24,600 nt of DNA, taken from positions 1 to 24,600 of the forward strand of contig JAGQLF010000005.1 in assembly GCA_020429545.1 (NCBI GenBank), given 5' to 3'. Shown piece by piece: positions 6,749 to 13,567 of this stretch. A program made the translations under genes and the position numbers. Position 1 is the stretch's first letter. Every line of letters begins with the position of its first letter. The notes beneath the pieces were generated by a model. That model was not told where the DNA came from. It ran no database searches and saw only the letters and a program-made list of their open reading frames with translations. Source of the DNA: Candidatus Dojkabacteria bacterium. Its GTDB lineage: Bacteria > Patescibacteriota > Dojkabacteria > J137.

Positions 6749-7266
6749 TCAGTACGCCCTTCTGTTGATTGTTCCAGAATATAGTGAGCCATATTTGAAC
6801 CTGTTCCTGCTAGCTTAAGTATGTTTGTACCCAAGTTCACAAAATTTTGTCTCATTTGGTCTTCTGGGAAAGCTTCTTCTTGTTTTATAAATATGTCTAA
6901 AAGTACCTTTTCAATATATTCATAAAGCTCACAAATCTCTATAATTTCATCAAAAGTAAATTTATCTTCAAAGTCTTGAATATCGTCTATTATAAAATCC
7001 AAACTTGAAATTCCGTTTAGTTGATTATCTTTTGCATACTGCCTAAATGCTTTAAACATATGACTTCCTTCTTGCGCTACTAGTTGAGCTCCAATTCTCG
7101 CTCTATTCTCAGTCATATTACAATCATCTAGAATATCTCTTGGCATAGGTCCTGAAATTATCTCTTGTCCTTTATTAATCTGACTGGTCACATCTAATCT
7201 TACTAATTTCTCATCAGATAAACTTCCTTGACCGTCAGAGTAATAAGTTATCATTTTCGTTTCCAT
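6745..7266 (-). CDS. Conserved-looking protein of unknown function (third gene of operon)
   Basis: 173 aa, soluble, acidic, predicted mostly helical. I recognise no family or motif. It follows the 177-aa gene by two bases, so it is almost certainly co-transcribed and perhaps translationally coupled. The C-terminal half (about 85-165) has amphipathic helices such as FDEIIEICELYEYIEKVLLD. It may be a partner of the two upstream proteins, since all three share an acidic, helix-rich character; this is inference. Its stop codon overlaps that of the convergent recombinase gene. Confidence 0.6.
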   Translation of the reverse strand: METKMITYYSDGQGSLSDEKLVRLDVTSQINKGQEIISGPMPRDILDDCNMTENRARIGAQLVAQEGSHMFKAFRQYAKDNQLNGISSLDFIIDDIQDFEDKFTFDEIIEICELYEYIEKVLLDIFIKQEEAFPEDQMRQNFVNLGTNILKLAGTGSNMAHYILEQSTEGRTD

Positions 7267-7268
7267 AC

Positions 7269-7802
7269 TTAATTATTTTGAGTATTAACAAACAAATTTG
7301 TAGCAAATTCATAACCACACATTGAAAGTACTTTCATAATGATTATTAGTTCTTTTAGTTCAGCTCCACAATACTGGACAATTTGATTTCTTTTATAGTC
7401 CGCATCTGCAACTCCTAACGAAATAGAAAATTGATTGATTGTTTTAAAAAGAACATTAATAATGTCTGATTGTTGTCTAATGAAGTCCAAATGAGCGATC
7501 TCATTTTCTTCCAAATAAGAATCTTTATTACTATCCAGCGTTGGCATATATTTATTTCCGCTTTTGAGAATATACCTATAGAAATCAGGTTCAAAATCTA
7601 ATGATTTTATTGTAATTTTAGACATCTTTATATATAGACCATATCCTTCTTCTAGCATTACTTTTTCTGCTAGCTCAACATCTTCAAGTTGAATTGTATC
7701 TTCATATGTATTTACGATTAGTTGTCTATATTCAGGTGCAAAGTTCCAACTATCATATTTTGGTTCACCTAAATCTAAATATCTTCCATCAGAAGTTTCC
7801 AT
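7269..7802 (-). CDS. Unknown protein with an EF-hand-type calcium loop (second gene of operon)
   Basis: 177 aa from the preferred start. The frame is open upstream to 7859, but that extension overlaps the preceding gene. The ATG at 7802 (METSDGRYLDL) follows that gene's TAA by one base, which is why I chose it. Residues 90-101, DSNKDSYLEENE, match a canonical EF-hand loop (D-x-N-x-D, hydrophobic at 8, Glu at 12), flanked by helix-like sequence. The remainder is helical and acidic with no recognised domain. It may be a calcium-responsive protein or use the loop structurally. Confidence 0.6.
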   Translation of the reverse strand: METSDGRYLDLGEPKYDSWNFAPEYRQLIVNTYEDTIQLEDVELAEKVMLEEGYGLYIKMSKITIKSLDFEPDFYRYILKSGNKYMPTLDSNKDSYLEENEIAHLDFIRQQSDIINVLFKTINQFSISLGVADADYKRNQIVQYCGAELKELIIIMKVLSMCGYEFATNLFVNTQNN

Positions 7803-7803
7803 A

Positions 7804-8025
7804 TTAAAATTCAACATTTTGATTGCTAAAATTTGGAGCATCTTTAGAATCTTCATCATTTTTTGGATTACAGCTATAATCCCTGGTTCTATCTCCTTTT
7901 AAATCTGCATTATCACTACAATCACTACTCTCCATACTTAAAATAGGCATAGTCTCATTGTTTGAGATAATCTCAACTTCTATATCTGTATTTATTATTT
8001 CTCCTAACTCTACTATATCTTCCAT
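7804..8025 (-). CDS. Short acidic protein of unknown function (first gene of operon)
   Basis: 73 aa, strongly acidic and probably disordered (many D, E, N, S), with two cysteines and no recognised motif. It is supported by a TATAAT at 8036-8031 placed 5 bases before its ATG, and by one-base spacing to the next gene. Without those cues it could be dismissed as a random frame, so confidence is moderate. Confidence 0.5.
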   Translation of the reverse strand: MEDIVELGEIINTDIEVEIISNNETMPILSMESSDCSDNADLKGDRTRDYSCNPKNDEDSKDAPNFSNQNVEF

Positions 8026-8030
8026 ATATA

Positions 8031-8036
8031 ATTATA
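8031..8036 (-). promoter_or_regulatory. -10 box of the leftward three-gene operon
   Basis: TATAAT on the minus strand ends 5 bases before the ATG at 8025, so the transcript would start about at the start codon. It lies back to back with the pth promoter at 8103. Confidence 0.55.
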
Positions 8037-8102
8037 CTATATGTCTCCATATTTTGTCGACACAATATATCACTTAAGAATGAACTTAATATCTTACGGT
8101 GA

Positions 8103-8108
8103 TATAAT
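8103..8108 (+). promoter_or_regulatory. -10 box for pth
   Basis: TATAAT lies inside the open frame upstream of pth. Initiation about 7 bases downstream (near 8115) would exclude the ATG at 8041 and leaves 8134 as the first usable start. A second -10-like TACAAA (8121-8126) lies 7 bases before 8134. Confidence 0.5.
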
Positions 8109-8133
8109 ATACCCACTTAATACAAATCCCAAT

Positions 8134-8682
8134 ATGGAAATAGAGTTTGATATGAAAAAGATAAAATTAATAGTAGGGCTTGGTAATTTAGGGAAAAATT
8201 ACCAAAAGTCTAGACATAACGTGGGCTTTTTTCTTATTGATAGACTTACTAATACAGATCTAAAAGAAGACTCAAAGTTTGAAGCTTTTACAAATAGTAT
8301 TGAAATTGCTGGGAACAAAGTAACAGTAGCAAAACCAACAACTATGATGAATGACTCTGGTAGATCTGTGAAAAAGATTGCAGACTATTTTAATATCAAT
8401 CCTTCTGAAATTTTAATTGCACATGATGATTTAGATATTGCTTTAGGTGAGTATAAAATTCAGTTTTCTAAAGGACCTAAAATACATAATGGAATTATTT
8501 CTATAGAACAACACTTAGGCACTCCTGATTTTTGGAGGTTAAGGATTGGTGTAGATAATAGAACTCCCGAGCAAAGAACTCATATGAGTGGAGCAGACTA
8601 TGTACTAAACCCAATGAATTCTGCTGATTTAGAAACAGTAAATAAAGCTATTTCTACAGTAATTGAAGAATTTGAAAAATAA
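8134..8682 (+). CDS. pth: Peptidyl-tRNA hydrolase
   Basis: 182 aa from the chosen start. Pth frees tRNA from peptidyl-tRNA that drops off ribosomes. LIVGLGNLGKNYQKSRHNVG contains the conserved Asn18 and catalytic His28. AKPTTMMNDSG, AHDDLDIALG and IHNGIISI carry the other active-site residues. The usual GGHNG loop is reduced to KIHNG, and GNPG is GNLG. Family members begin only a few residues before the first beta strand. The open frame reaches 8041, but a TATAAT at 8103 lies in that extension, so 8134 (MEIEFDMKKI) or 8152 (MKKIKL) is the likely start. Confidence 0.93.
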   Translation: MEIEFDMKKIKLIVGLGNLGKNYQKSRHNVGFFLIDRLTNTDLKEDSKFEAFTNSIEIAGNKVTVAKPTTMMNDSGRSVKKIADYFNINPSEILIAHDDLDIALGEYKIQFSKGPKIHNGIISIEQHLGTPDFWRLRIGVDNRTPEQRTHMSGADYVLNPMNSADLETVNKAISTVIEEFEK

Positions 8683-8683
8683 T

Positions 8684-8805
8684 TGCCAGTGATGGGATAA
8701 ATTGTCGAAACGACAATAATTGCTGGCTCAGCTTATAACCCACGAGCTATAGCGATTCGCCAGACCTGAATGAAAATGTTGGACATTTATAGGTCATCAC
8801 TGGCA
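8684..8805. ncRNA. Candidate structured RNA: four-helix multibranch fold after pth
   Basis: An 11-bp perfect closing helix, TGCCAGTGATG (8684-8694) with CATCACTGGCA (8795-8805), encloses three further hairpins. These are ATTGTCG/CGACAAT with an AAA loop (8701-8717), CTGGC (8723-8727)/GCCAG (8759-8763), and GACCT (8763-8767)/AGGTC (8791-8795) containing AAATG/CATTT (base 8763 and the outer strand are shared, so not all pairs form at once). I match it to no known RNA class. It may be an ncRNA, a complex 3' UTR or terminator of pth, or a palindromic mobile repeat. Confidence 0.45.
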
Positions 8806-9000
8806 TATATAAGTATACCTTAGTTTACTAATAAAATTCCAGCGATATTATTAGCTGGTTAGCAAATTGGCGTGAAAACATTTATTATTAAGAAAGCTAG
8901 TGTGTTGCAAAATTATAAAATTTGAAGATATTCTTTTACTCAAGCTTTCACTTATAAAATTAAGTAGTTCAGTAAATTTGGATTAGGGTAAAATCAATAT
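8806..9000. other. AT-rich intergenic DNA with one hairpin
   Basis: No ORF or known RNA is seen. CCAGC (8839-8843)/GCTGG (8854-8858) forms a small hairpin with an AT loop. Together with the flanking structured elements this makes a non-coding gap of about 370 bp between pth and the zinc-ribbon gene. Confidence 0.4.
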
Positions 9001-9050
9001 GAGATTGCCTCGTCGGATAGAAGCCATGGCTTCCATCCTTCTCGCAATAC
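9001..9050. repeat. Palindromic repeat, copy 1 (GATTGC...CTCGCAATAC family)
   Basis: The outer arms GAGATTGCCTCGTC and TTCTCGCAATAC enclose a near-perfect palindrome GGAT-A-GAAGCC/ATGGCTTC-C-ATCC (9015-9038). The same arm wording recurs at 9437-9487 on the other side of the zinc-ribbon gene. The layout resembles REP-type palindromic units. Confidence 0.6.
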
Positions 9051-9058
9051 ACCTTCGG

Positions 9059-9307
9059 CTATTTTTCTTCATCGCTCTCTTCAAGCATTAGTGAGTCGTC
9101 AATATGTCTAAATCTGTATTCCATTCCACATACAGGACAAACAGCGTAGATTACCTTATTTGGAAAGTCAACTAGTTGTTTTTTTACATTATCTAGATCC
9201 GCCTCGACCATTCCTTCAGCCGTGTTTGTTAGTGGTTTAACTGCATGTTCGCACTCTACACAAACGAATTCACCGTTTTCTAATTTGATTAAATTATCAG
9301 TATTCAT
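9059..9307 (-). CDS. Small zinc-ribbon protein
   Basis: 82 aa from the preferred start. Two CxxC knuckles, CVEC (about residues 16-19) and CPVC (about 60-63), are separated by about 40 residues, consistent with a rubredoxin-like zinc ribbon. The tail is acidic (EESDEEK). Function is unknown; such proteins often bind nucleic acid or partner proteins. The frame opens at 9340, but the ATG at 9307 (MNTDNLIKLENG) gives a cleaner domain start and lies 6 bases after a TACAAT box. The gene is an island between two related palindromic repeats. Confidence 0.7.
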   Translation of the reverse strand: MNTDNLIKLENGEFVCVECEHAVKPLTNTAEGMVEADLDNVKKQLVDFPNKVIYAVCPVCGMEYRFRHIDDSLMLEESDEEK

Positions 9308-9313
9308 ATTATC

Positions 9314-9319
9314 ATTGTA
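9314..9319 (-). promoter_or_regulatory. -10 box of the zinc-ribbon gene
   Basis: TACAAT on the minus strand ends 6 bases before the ATG at 9307. This supports that internal start and a near-leaderless transcript. Confidence 0.4.
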
Positions 9320-9369
9320 AAATATACAAATATTGTACATAATCTTATCATGAACATCGACACAAAGTC

Positions 9370-9487
9370 AGGCGTTCTGCGAGGAGAAGTATAGCGACGA
9401 CGAAGTAGTCAATTAACTTAATTTGGTATATATGCAAGATTGCCACGTCATCATGAAGAATAATCTTCCTGATTCCTCGCAATACGT
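9370..9487. repeat. Palindromic repeat, copies 2 and 3 (inverted pair)
   Basis: The left part (9370-9410) reads GCGTTCTGCGAGGAGAAGT then ATAGCGACGACGAAG. The right part (9437-9487) reads AGATTGCCACGTCATCATG, a GAAGA/TCTTC hairpin, then CCTCGCAATACGTC. The two halves are related in inverse orientation, and the right half matches the repeat at 9001-9050. Only about 25 bp of AT-rich DNA separates them. Confidence 0.55.
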
Positions 9488-9516
9488 CAAAATACTTATT
9501 TTTTAAATATTGAATT

Positions 9517-10446
9517 TTGTCTATTTGGAATCATAAAGAAATAAAAAAAGAAATTAACTTTGATAATCTAATCACACTTGGCGAAGGAGCAACACCCGTT
9601 AGTAAAATTGAGTTAGAAAATAATAATGTTCTATATATTAAACACGAAGAACAAAATCCTACAGGATCATGGAAAGATAGAGGAACTGCTTTTAAAATCT
9701 CTCAATTAGTAGCTGATGGAACAAACGAGGCAGTAATTTCATCATCAGGAAATGCTGCAATCAGCTTTCTAAAATATGCTAACCACATAGGAAATTTTAA
9801 AATGCATATAGTTGTTTCACCTAATGTAAATGAAAAGAAAAACGAAATTATAAAGCAAGAGGCAGCAAAAGGTGCACACGAAATCTATTACGAACCAAAA
9901 GCCCGAGCAATGGCTGCAAAAATTTCTGCTGAAAAAAATATTCCAAATTTAAGAGCTTCAACAGATTCTGAAATTTTAAAAGGGTATTGGTCGCTTGGTT
10001 TAGAGATTTACGATGAGATTATTAAAAATCATAGAGAAGAGTACCACATTATACTTTGTGCGGTATCTTCAGGAACAACTGTTGTTGGAATGGCCGCTGG
10101 AATTAATCTAATGATTGAAAAGGAAATTAACATGCCAAAATTTGTTTTTGTACAAACAACAGATTGCCACCCCTTAGTTCCTAACGATTCTAGTAGCGAA
10201 GAATCTTTTGCAGATGCAATTGTAGATAAGACACTACTACGTGAACCAGCTCTAAATAAAATACTCAAACAAACTAATGGAAATGCTATAGTGGTTAGTA
10301 ATGAGCAATTAGAACTGGCCAAAGCTTGGTTAACTAAAAAAGGTGAATATTTATCTTATACATCATTACTACCAATTGCAGCAATGTTAGAATTTAAGAA
10401 TAACTTTAATAACACTATTTTTACTTGTATATCTTCAGGACGATAA
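9517..10446 (+). CDS. PLP-dependent enzyme, threonine synthase-like (fold type II)
   Basis: 309 aa. The Schiff-base lysine lies in NPTGSWKDRG (47-56; Lys53), the form typical of threonine synthase. SSSGNAAIS (about 75-83) is the substrate/PLP loop, AVSSGTTVVG is the phosphate-binding loop, and the terminal CISSGR supplies the serine facing the PLP nitrogen. It is much shorter than ThrC of E. coli and close to threonine dehydratase/cysteine synthase cores, so the reaction (threonine synthesis or another beta-replacement/elimination) is not certain. The start is TTG, because an in-frame TGA lies two codons upstream. The next gene begins right after its stop, so the two are co-transcribed. Confidence 0.82.
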   Translation: MSIWNHKEIKKEINFDNLITLGEGATPVSKIELENNNVLYIKHEEQNPTGSWKDRGTAFKISQLVADGTNEAVISSSGNAAISFLKYANHIGNFKMHIVVSPNVNEKKNEIIKQEAAKGAHEIYYEPKARAMAAKISAEKNIPNLRASTDSEILKGYWSLGLEIYDEIIKNHREEYHIILCAVSSGTTVVGMAAGINLMIEKEINMPKFVFVQTTDCHPLVPNDSSSEESFADAIVDKTLLREPALNKILKQTNGNAIVVSNEQLELAKAWLTKKGEYLSYTSLLPIAAMLEFKNNFNNTIFTCISSGR

Positions 10447-10974
10447 ATGGACTCAGAAATTCTTATAATCATTGCATTATTTATATTTATTGCACTATGG
10501 ATCTTTTTAGCAATATATATAATGAGGGGTTTCTTTGTAGATACTCCTTTTTACCCTTCTAGATTAAAGCAAATTGACGAAGCTTGGGCAGCACTTGAAT
10601 TGCCAAGTGATGGAAAGAATTTTGTAGATTTAGGTTCTGGTGATGGAAGAACAGTTTTATGGGCTTCTCAAAGAGGAATGAAAGCAACAGGAGTTGAGCT
10701 AAATCCATATTTAAATCTATTAGCAAGATTAAGGAATGTATTTAATCCTAAAAAAGATCTAGTTACCTTCAAAAACGAAAACTTTTTAAAAACAGATTTA
10801 AAAGATTACGATATAGTTTATTTATATATCTACAGATCTTTTATGAATAAGCTAAAAGATAAGTTATTTACTGAACTAAAACCAGGCTCAACAATTGTGT
10901 CAAACGTTTTTGGATTTGATGGAATTGAACCAGATGAAACATATAAGAGATTTAAGATTTATCGAATTAAGTAG
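10447..10974 (+). CDS. Membrane-anchored class I SAM methyltransferase (FAM173-like)
   Basis: 175 aa. One N-terminal membrane helix (residues 4-26) is followed by a Rossmann methyltransferase core. Motif I is FVDLGSGDGRTV (59-70), and the acidic SAM ribose-binding residue is Glu84 in TGVELNP. A single N-terminal helix plus this motif pattern resembles the FAM173 protein-lysine methyltransferase group and its prokaryotic relatives; the substrate is unknown. Its ATG directly abuts the stop of the PLP enzyme gene. Its stop codon (TAG, 10972-10974) lies inside a 30-bp palindrome, so the C-terminus may have been set by an insertion. Confidence 0.72.
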   Translation: MDSEILIIIALFIFIALWIFLAIYIMRGFFVDTPFYPSRLKQIDEAWAALELPSDGKNFVDLGSGDGRTVLWASQRGMKATGVELNPYLNLLARLRNVFNPKKDLVTFKNENFLKTDLKDYDIVYLYIYRSFMNKLKDKLFTELKPGSTIVSNVFGFDGIEPDETYKRFKIYRIK

Positions 10975-10999
10975 GGGTTGGTCGCGACCTACCCCTACT
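10970..10999. repeat. 30-bp palindrome at the methyltransferase stop
   Basis: AGTAGGGGTTGGTCG is followed by its near-exact reverse complement (one T-T mismatch), centred on TCGCGA. Like the in-frame 28-bp palindromes elsewhere in the window it is GC-rich, has a TCGCGA centre and is of similar length. It has no U-tract, so an intrinsic terminator role is unlikely. Confidence 0.7.
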
Positions 11000-11013
11000 A
11001 GATGTATGATATT

Positions 11014-11130
11014 CCTCCCTTGAGGGAGGCGCTATGAATCAAGCATCGCGAAGATTCATGGTGGAGGGTGTAACACCCCTCGGTATGAAGTATCGCTTTA
11101 CTCACTTCATACCACTCCCCTCAAGGGGAG
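11014..11130. repeat. Array of five consecutive hairpins before the ATP-grasp gene
   Basis: In order: CCTCCCT/AGGGAGG (11014-11029), ATGAATC (11034-11040)/GATTCAT (11053-11059), GGGTG/CACCC (11066-11078), GGTATGAAGT (11082-11091)/ACTTCATACC (11104-11113), and CTCCCCT/AGGGGAG (11115-11130). The first and last hairpins can also pair with each other. The array ends 10 bases before the ATP-grasp ATG. It may be a mobile composite repeat or a structured 5' leader. Confidence 0.65.
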
Positions 11131-11140
11131 AATAGAAACT

Positions 11141-12580
11141 ATGAAAGAACTATTAAATACAGTAAACCAAAAACTTAAAAACAAACCACTAATCTACTTC
11201 TGTCGTGAAGCTGAGCGAGCTATAGGGCTTGAGCATCTTCTAGAAAACTATCACATCTGCTGTATTGAAGATAGCGATATGGTTAACTCTCTAAAAGCTA
11301 GAGGAATTTCTATATTTTGCTTAGAACAAGAAGGGGGTAAGCTAGATTCAAACTCAACAAATAATCTAGTCTCTCACGAAAAAACAGTTGAATGGATTCA
11401 GAATGTAGTAGGGGAGAATGGGTTTTATGCACTTACATTTATCCCAACTAATACAATTGACTATAAAATAAAAAATTTAGGAGGAACATTGCTTGGAAAC
11501 GACTATAATCTTTATCTAAAGTACGAAAATAAAATTGAGCAGGCATTAGCTCTAAAGCAAAACAATATAAAAAGTCCCGAAGTGTTAATTGATGAAATTC
11601 AGAAAATTGAATTTTCAGAACTAAGTTCAAAATTTAGCAACGGATTTGTAGTTCAAAACGAAAGATCCCATACAGGTTCTGGAACATTTATAAATCCATC
11701 TGAACAAGAATTTAATAAATTAAAAGAAGAACTGGCTGGCAACAGAGTGAAAGTCTCTGAATTTATTACAGGTGAAGCACTTACTTTGAATGTAGTTATT
11801 TATAATGGATCAATTTATATTGGCGGATTACAATATCAAATAACAGGCATTCCTGAGCTTACACCAAGTAGTGGTTCTACAGTTGGAAATGATTTTGAAT
11901 ATTTTTATAAAAATGAAATTGCTGATGATTTATTAGTGGATATAACTAATGAAATTTCAAAAACAGCAAGAATGTTAATGTCAGAAAACTACAGGGGGTT
12001 ATTTGGATTAGATTTTATTATAAAAAATAACGAAGCTTTTTTAATTGAGATTAATGCAAGACAAAGTGCAAATGTTCCTTTTCAAACACAATTGGAGTTA
12101 TTAAATTCAGAAACTGAAGGCGAGGATGGCGATCCTCGCCTTCATCAAGTACCTCAGCTACTCTTACACATAGCAGAATTCTTAGTGATTAAAGAATCTG
12201 TAGAATTTAAACATATGCCAAACCTGAAAGGATCTCAGCTATTTTTAAGAATGTTTGAAGATGGAATAGTCGAAAACATAAACAAATCTGGAGTTTATAG
12301 ACTTCAAAGCGATGAATCAGCTATTAATTGGGAAACAAGAGAAGAAAAAAATAACGTTATTTATCTTGATGAAGATAAAGATATGCCTGTAATATTTCAA
12401 AAAGATGGTTATAGAATTGATGATGCTGGTAATGAAGGATTCGTATTACACTTTCAAAAAAATGGTACTTCTAAAAATAAGTTTGACGAAAAAGCTAGGT
12501 TACAAATTAATAATTCTATTGTTGATGACTCTGGGCATATTGTACCTTGGGCTGTGGAGCTAATGCAGGTGCTAAAATAG
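11141..12580 (+). CDS. ATP-grasp ligase of unknown substrate
   Basis: 479 aa. The ATP-grasp core spans about residues 130-345. VVQNERSHTGSGTF carries the flexible phosphate-binding loop, VKVSEFITGEALTLNVV follows, and GLDFIIKNNEAFLIEINARQ (289-308) holds metal ligands Glu303 and Asn305. Such enzymes join a carboxylate to an amine or thiol through an acyl phosphate. An N-terminal pre-ATP-grasp region (1-125) and an extra C-terminal region (about 345-479) are unassigned. A 28-bp palindrome is inserted in frame at residues 326-334 (EGEDGDPRL), just after the core. The gene follows the hairpin array and precedes an NlpC/P60-type peptidase gene by 130 bp. A link with peptide or cell-wall chemistry is inference. 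Confidence 0.8.
   Translation: MKELLNTVNQKLKNKPLIYFCREAERAIGLEHLLENYHICCIEDSDMVNSLKARGISIFCLEQEGGKLDSNSTNNLVSHEKTVEWIQNVVGENGFYALTFIPTNTIDYKIKNLGGTLLGNDYNLYLKYENKIEQALALKQNNIKSPEVLIDEIQKIEFSELSSKFSNGFVVQNERSHTGSGTFINPSEQEFNKLKEELAGNRVKVSEFITGEALTLNVVIYNGSIYIGGLQYQITGIPELTPSSGSTVGNDFEYFYKNEIADDLLVDITNEISKTARMLMSENYRGLFGLDFIIKNNEAFLIEINARQSANVPFQTQLELLNSETEGEDGDPRLHQVPQLLLHIAEFLVIKESVEFKHMPNLKGSQLFLRMFEDGIVENINKSGVYRLQSDESAINWETREEKNNVIYLDEDKDMPVIFQKDGYRIDDAGNEGFVLHFQKNGTSKNKFDEKARLQINNSIVDDSGHIVPWAVELMQVLK
12116..12143. repeat. 28-bp in-frame palindrome, copy 1 (in ATP-grasp gene)
   Basis: The half-site GAAGGCGAGGAT is followed by GG and CGATCCTCGCCTTC. It differs by one base from the perfect palindrome at 22799-22826. 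It is read as EGEDGDPRL, the same frame as in the other two copies. Confidence 0.9.
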
Positions 12581-12585
12581 TGTAA

Positions 12586-12624
12586 AGATGCGATTTACGT
12601 GCTTGCCTCAGGCAAGTTGCGTCT
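12586..12624. repeat. Hairpin repeat downstream of the ATP-grasp gene
   Basis: CTTGCCT (12602-12608)/AGGCAAG (12610-12616) forms a tight stem inside the looser outer arms GATGCGA and TTGCGTCTC. The outer wording resembles a palindrome familiar from candidate-phylum genomes. There is no U-tract. Confidence 0.45.
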
Positions 12625-12666
12625 CAATTCAAACTAAATATTATTTATACACATCTTACCCCTCCC

Positions 12667-12704
12667 TCTGACTTCTGGAATCTGACTTCTGAAATCTGTA
12701 TAAT
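12667..12704 (+). promoter_or_regulatory. 14-bp tandem repeat abutting a -10 box for the NlpC/P60 gene
   Basis: TCTGACTTCTGGAA (12667-12680) is followed by TCTGACTTCTGAAA (12681-12694) and a partial TCTG. This runs straight into TATAAT (12699-12704), which ends 6 bases before the ATG at 12711. The -35 region therefore lies inside the tandem repeat. The promoter is predicted to be leaderless. Confidence 0.5.
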
Positions 12705-12710
12705 ATCTTC

Positions 12711-13490
12711 ATGCAAGAATTAAACTTACCCGAAATAGCTTGGCAAACCATTGATGGCTACAGACAATTAAGCCTGGGTGGAAAGCAGATAGCTTGTCCT
12801 TACTTTATAAACATTCATAAAGCAAAAGATTTAAGAGCCATGGTTGGAAAAGGTACTCCAGAAGAAATAGAGATTGAGGCAAAAATGTGGGAAAAGCTAA
12901 AAGGTGTAAAGTTCGATAACATGTCAGTGTCTGAAATCAGGCAGTTCTTAATAGATAGGGGGATTGGAATAGATTGTTCCGGCTTTGTTATGCATGTTTT
13001 AAATGAGTGGTATAGAAATCATTATAAGAAACCTATTTGGGGAAAATTAACTATCCCCAATAAATCAATACTTCATAAGATTTCTTATATTCTAAAGCCT
13101 GTTCAAAAATTAGGTGCCGAGATAATCACGAATAAAGAAAATTCTAAAGTTATTAAAATAAAAGATGCTTTACCAGGAGATCTAATTAGATCCAAGTGGA
13201 AAAGACAAAATGGGCATCATGTTCTTTTAATCTCAAGAGTCTTAAAAGATGATAATGGTCATGTAACAGAAATTGACTATATAAATTCAACCGAACAATA
13301 TGGTAATGAAAACGGAGTCAGAATTGGAAAAATCAAAATCACAAATCAAAATGGCAAACTTCAAGATCAACATTGGATTGACGAAGACACAGATGGTACA
13401 AACCATACCTATGAAGGATTTATGGTAAATGTTGAAGATAACGGTATAAGAAGGATAAGGGCTATGGAAAAACTTCAGAAAGGAATTTAA
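12711..13490 (+). CDS. NlpC/P60-like cysteine peptidase
   Basis: 259 aa. GIGIDCSGFVMHVL (85-98) contains the candidate nucleophile Cys89. ALPGDLIRSKW (153-163) and GHHVLLISRV (168-177) provide the His region, and DYINSTEQYG may hold the third polar residue. This is the order of NlpC/P60 (CHAP-like) papain-fold enzymes, which usually cleave peptidoglycan peptides. No signal peptide or membrane segment is seen, so it is either cytoplasmic (murein peptide recycling) or exported by another route. A 40-50 residue insertion separates the Cys and His blocks. The gene sits between the ATP-grasp and Fic-like genes, each with its own apparent promoter. Confidence 0.78.
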   Translation: MQELNLPEIAWQTIDGYRQLSLGGKQIACPYFINIHKAKDLRAMVGKGTPEEIEIEAKMWEKLKGVKFDNMSVSEIRQFLIDRGIGIDCSGFVMHVLNEWYRNHYKKPIWGKLTIPNKSILHKISYILKPVQKLGAEIITNKENSKVIKIKDALPGDLIRSKWKRQNGHHVLLISRVLKDDNGHVTEIDYINSTEQYGNENGVRIGKIKITNQNGKLQDQHWIDEDTDGTNHTYEGFMVNVEDNGIRRIRAMEKLQKGI

Positions 13491-13556
13491 ACTCACATCT
13501 CGCATATCTACACTTAAAATGGTATCATTTTCGTACCGAAATAATTCTTTAAACAC

Positions 13557-13562
13557 TATAAA
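13557..13562 (+). promoter_or_regulatory. -10 box of the Fic-like gene
   Basis: TATAAA ends 5 bases before the ATG at 13568, predicting a leaderless transcript. No Shine-Dalgarno site is present. Confidence 0.4.
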
Positions 13563-13567
13563 ATAGA

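Noticed and set aside
7803..7859. N-terminal 19-residue extension of the operon's second gene
   Set aside because: It would overlap the preceding gene by over 50 bp; the ATG one base after that gene's stop is more natural.
8041..8133. N-terminal extension of pth
   Set aside because: Family members start near the first beta strand, and a TATAAT lies within the extension.
8684..8805. Integron attC site
   Set aside because: The ends lack GTTRRRY/RYYYAAC core sites, and no integron integrase is nearby.
10970..10999. Intrinsic terminator
   Set aside because: Strong stem but no downstream U-tract; better explained as a palindromic repeat.
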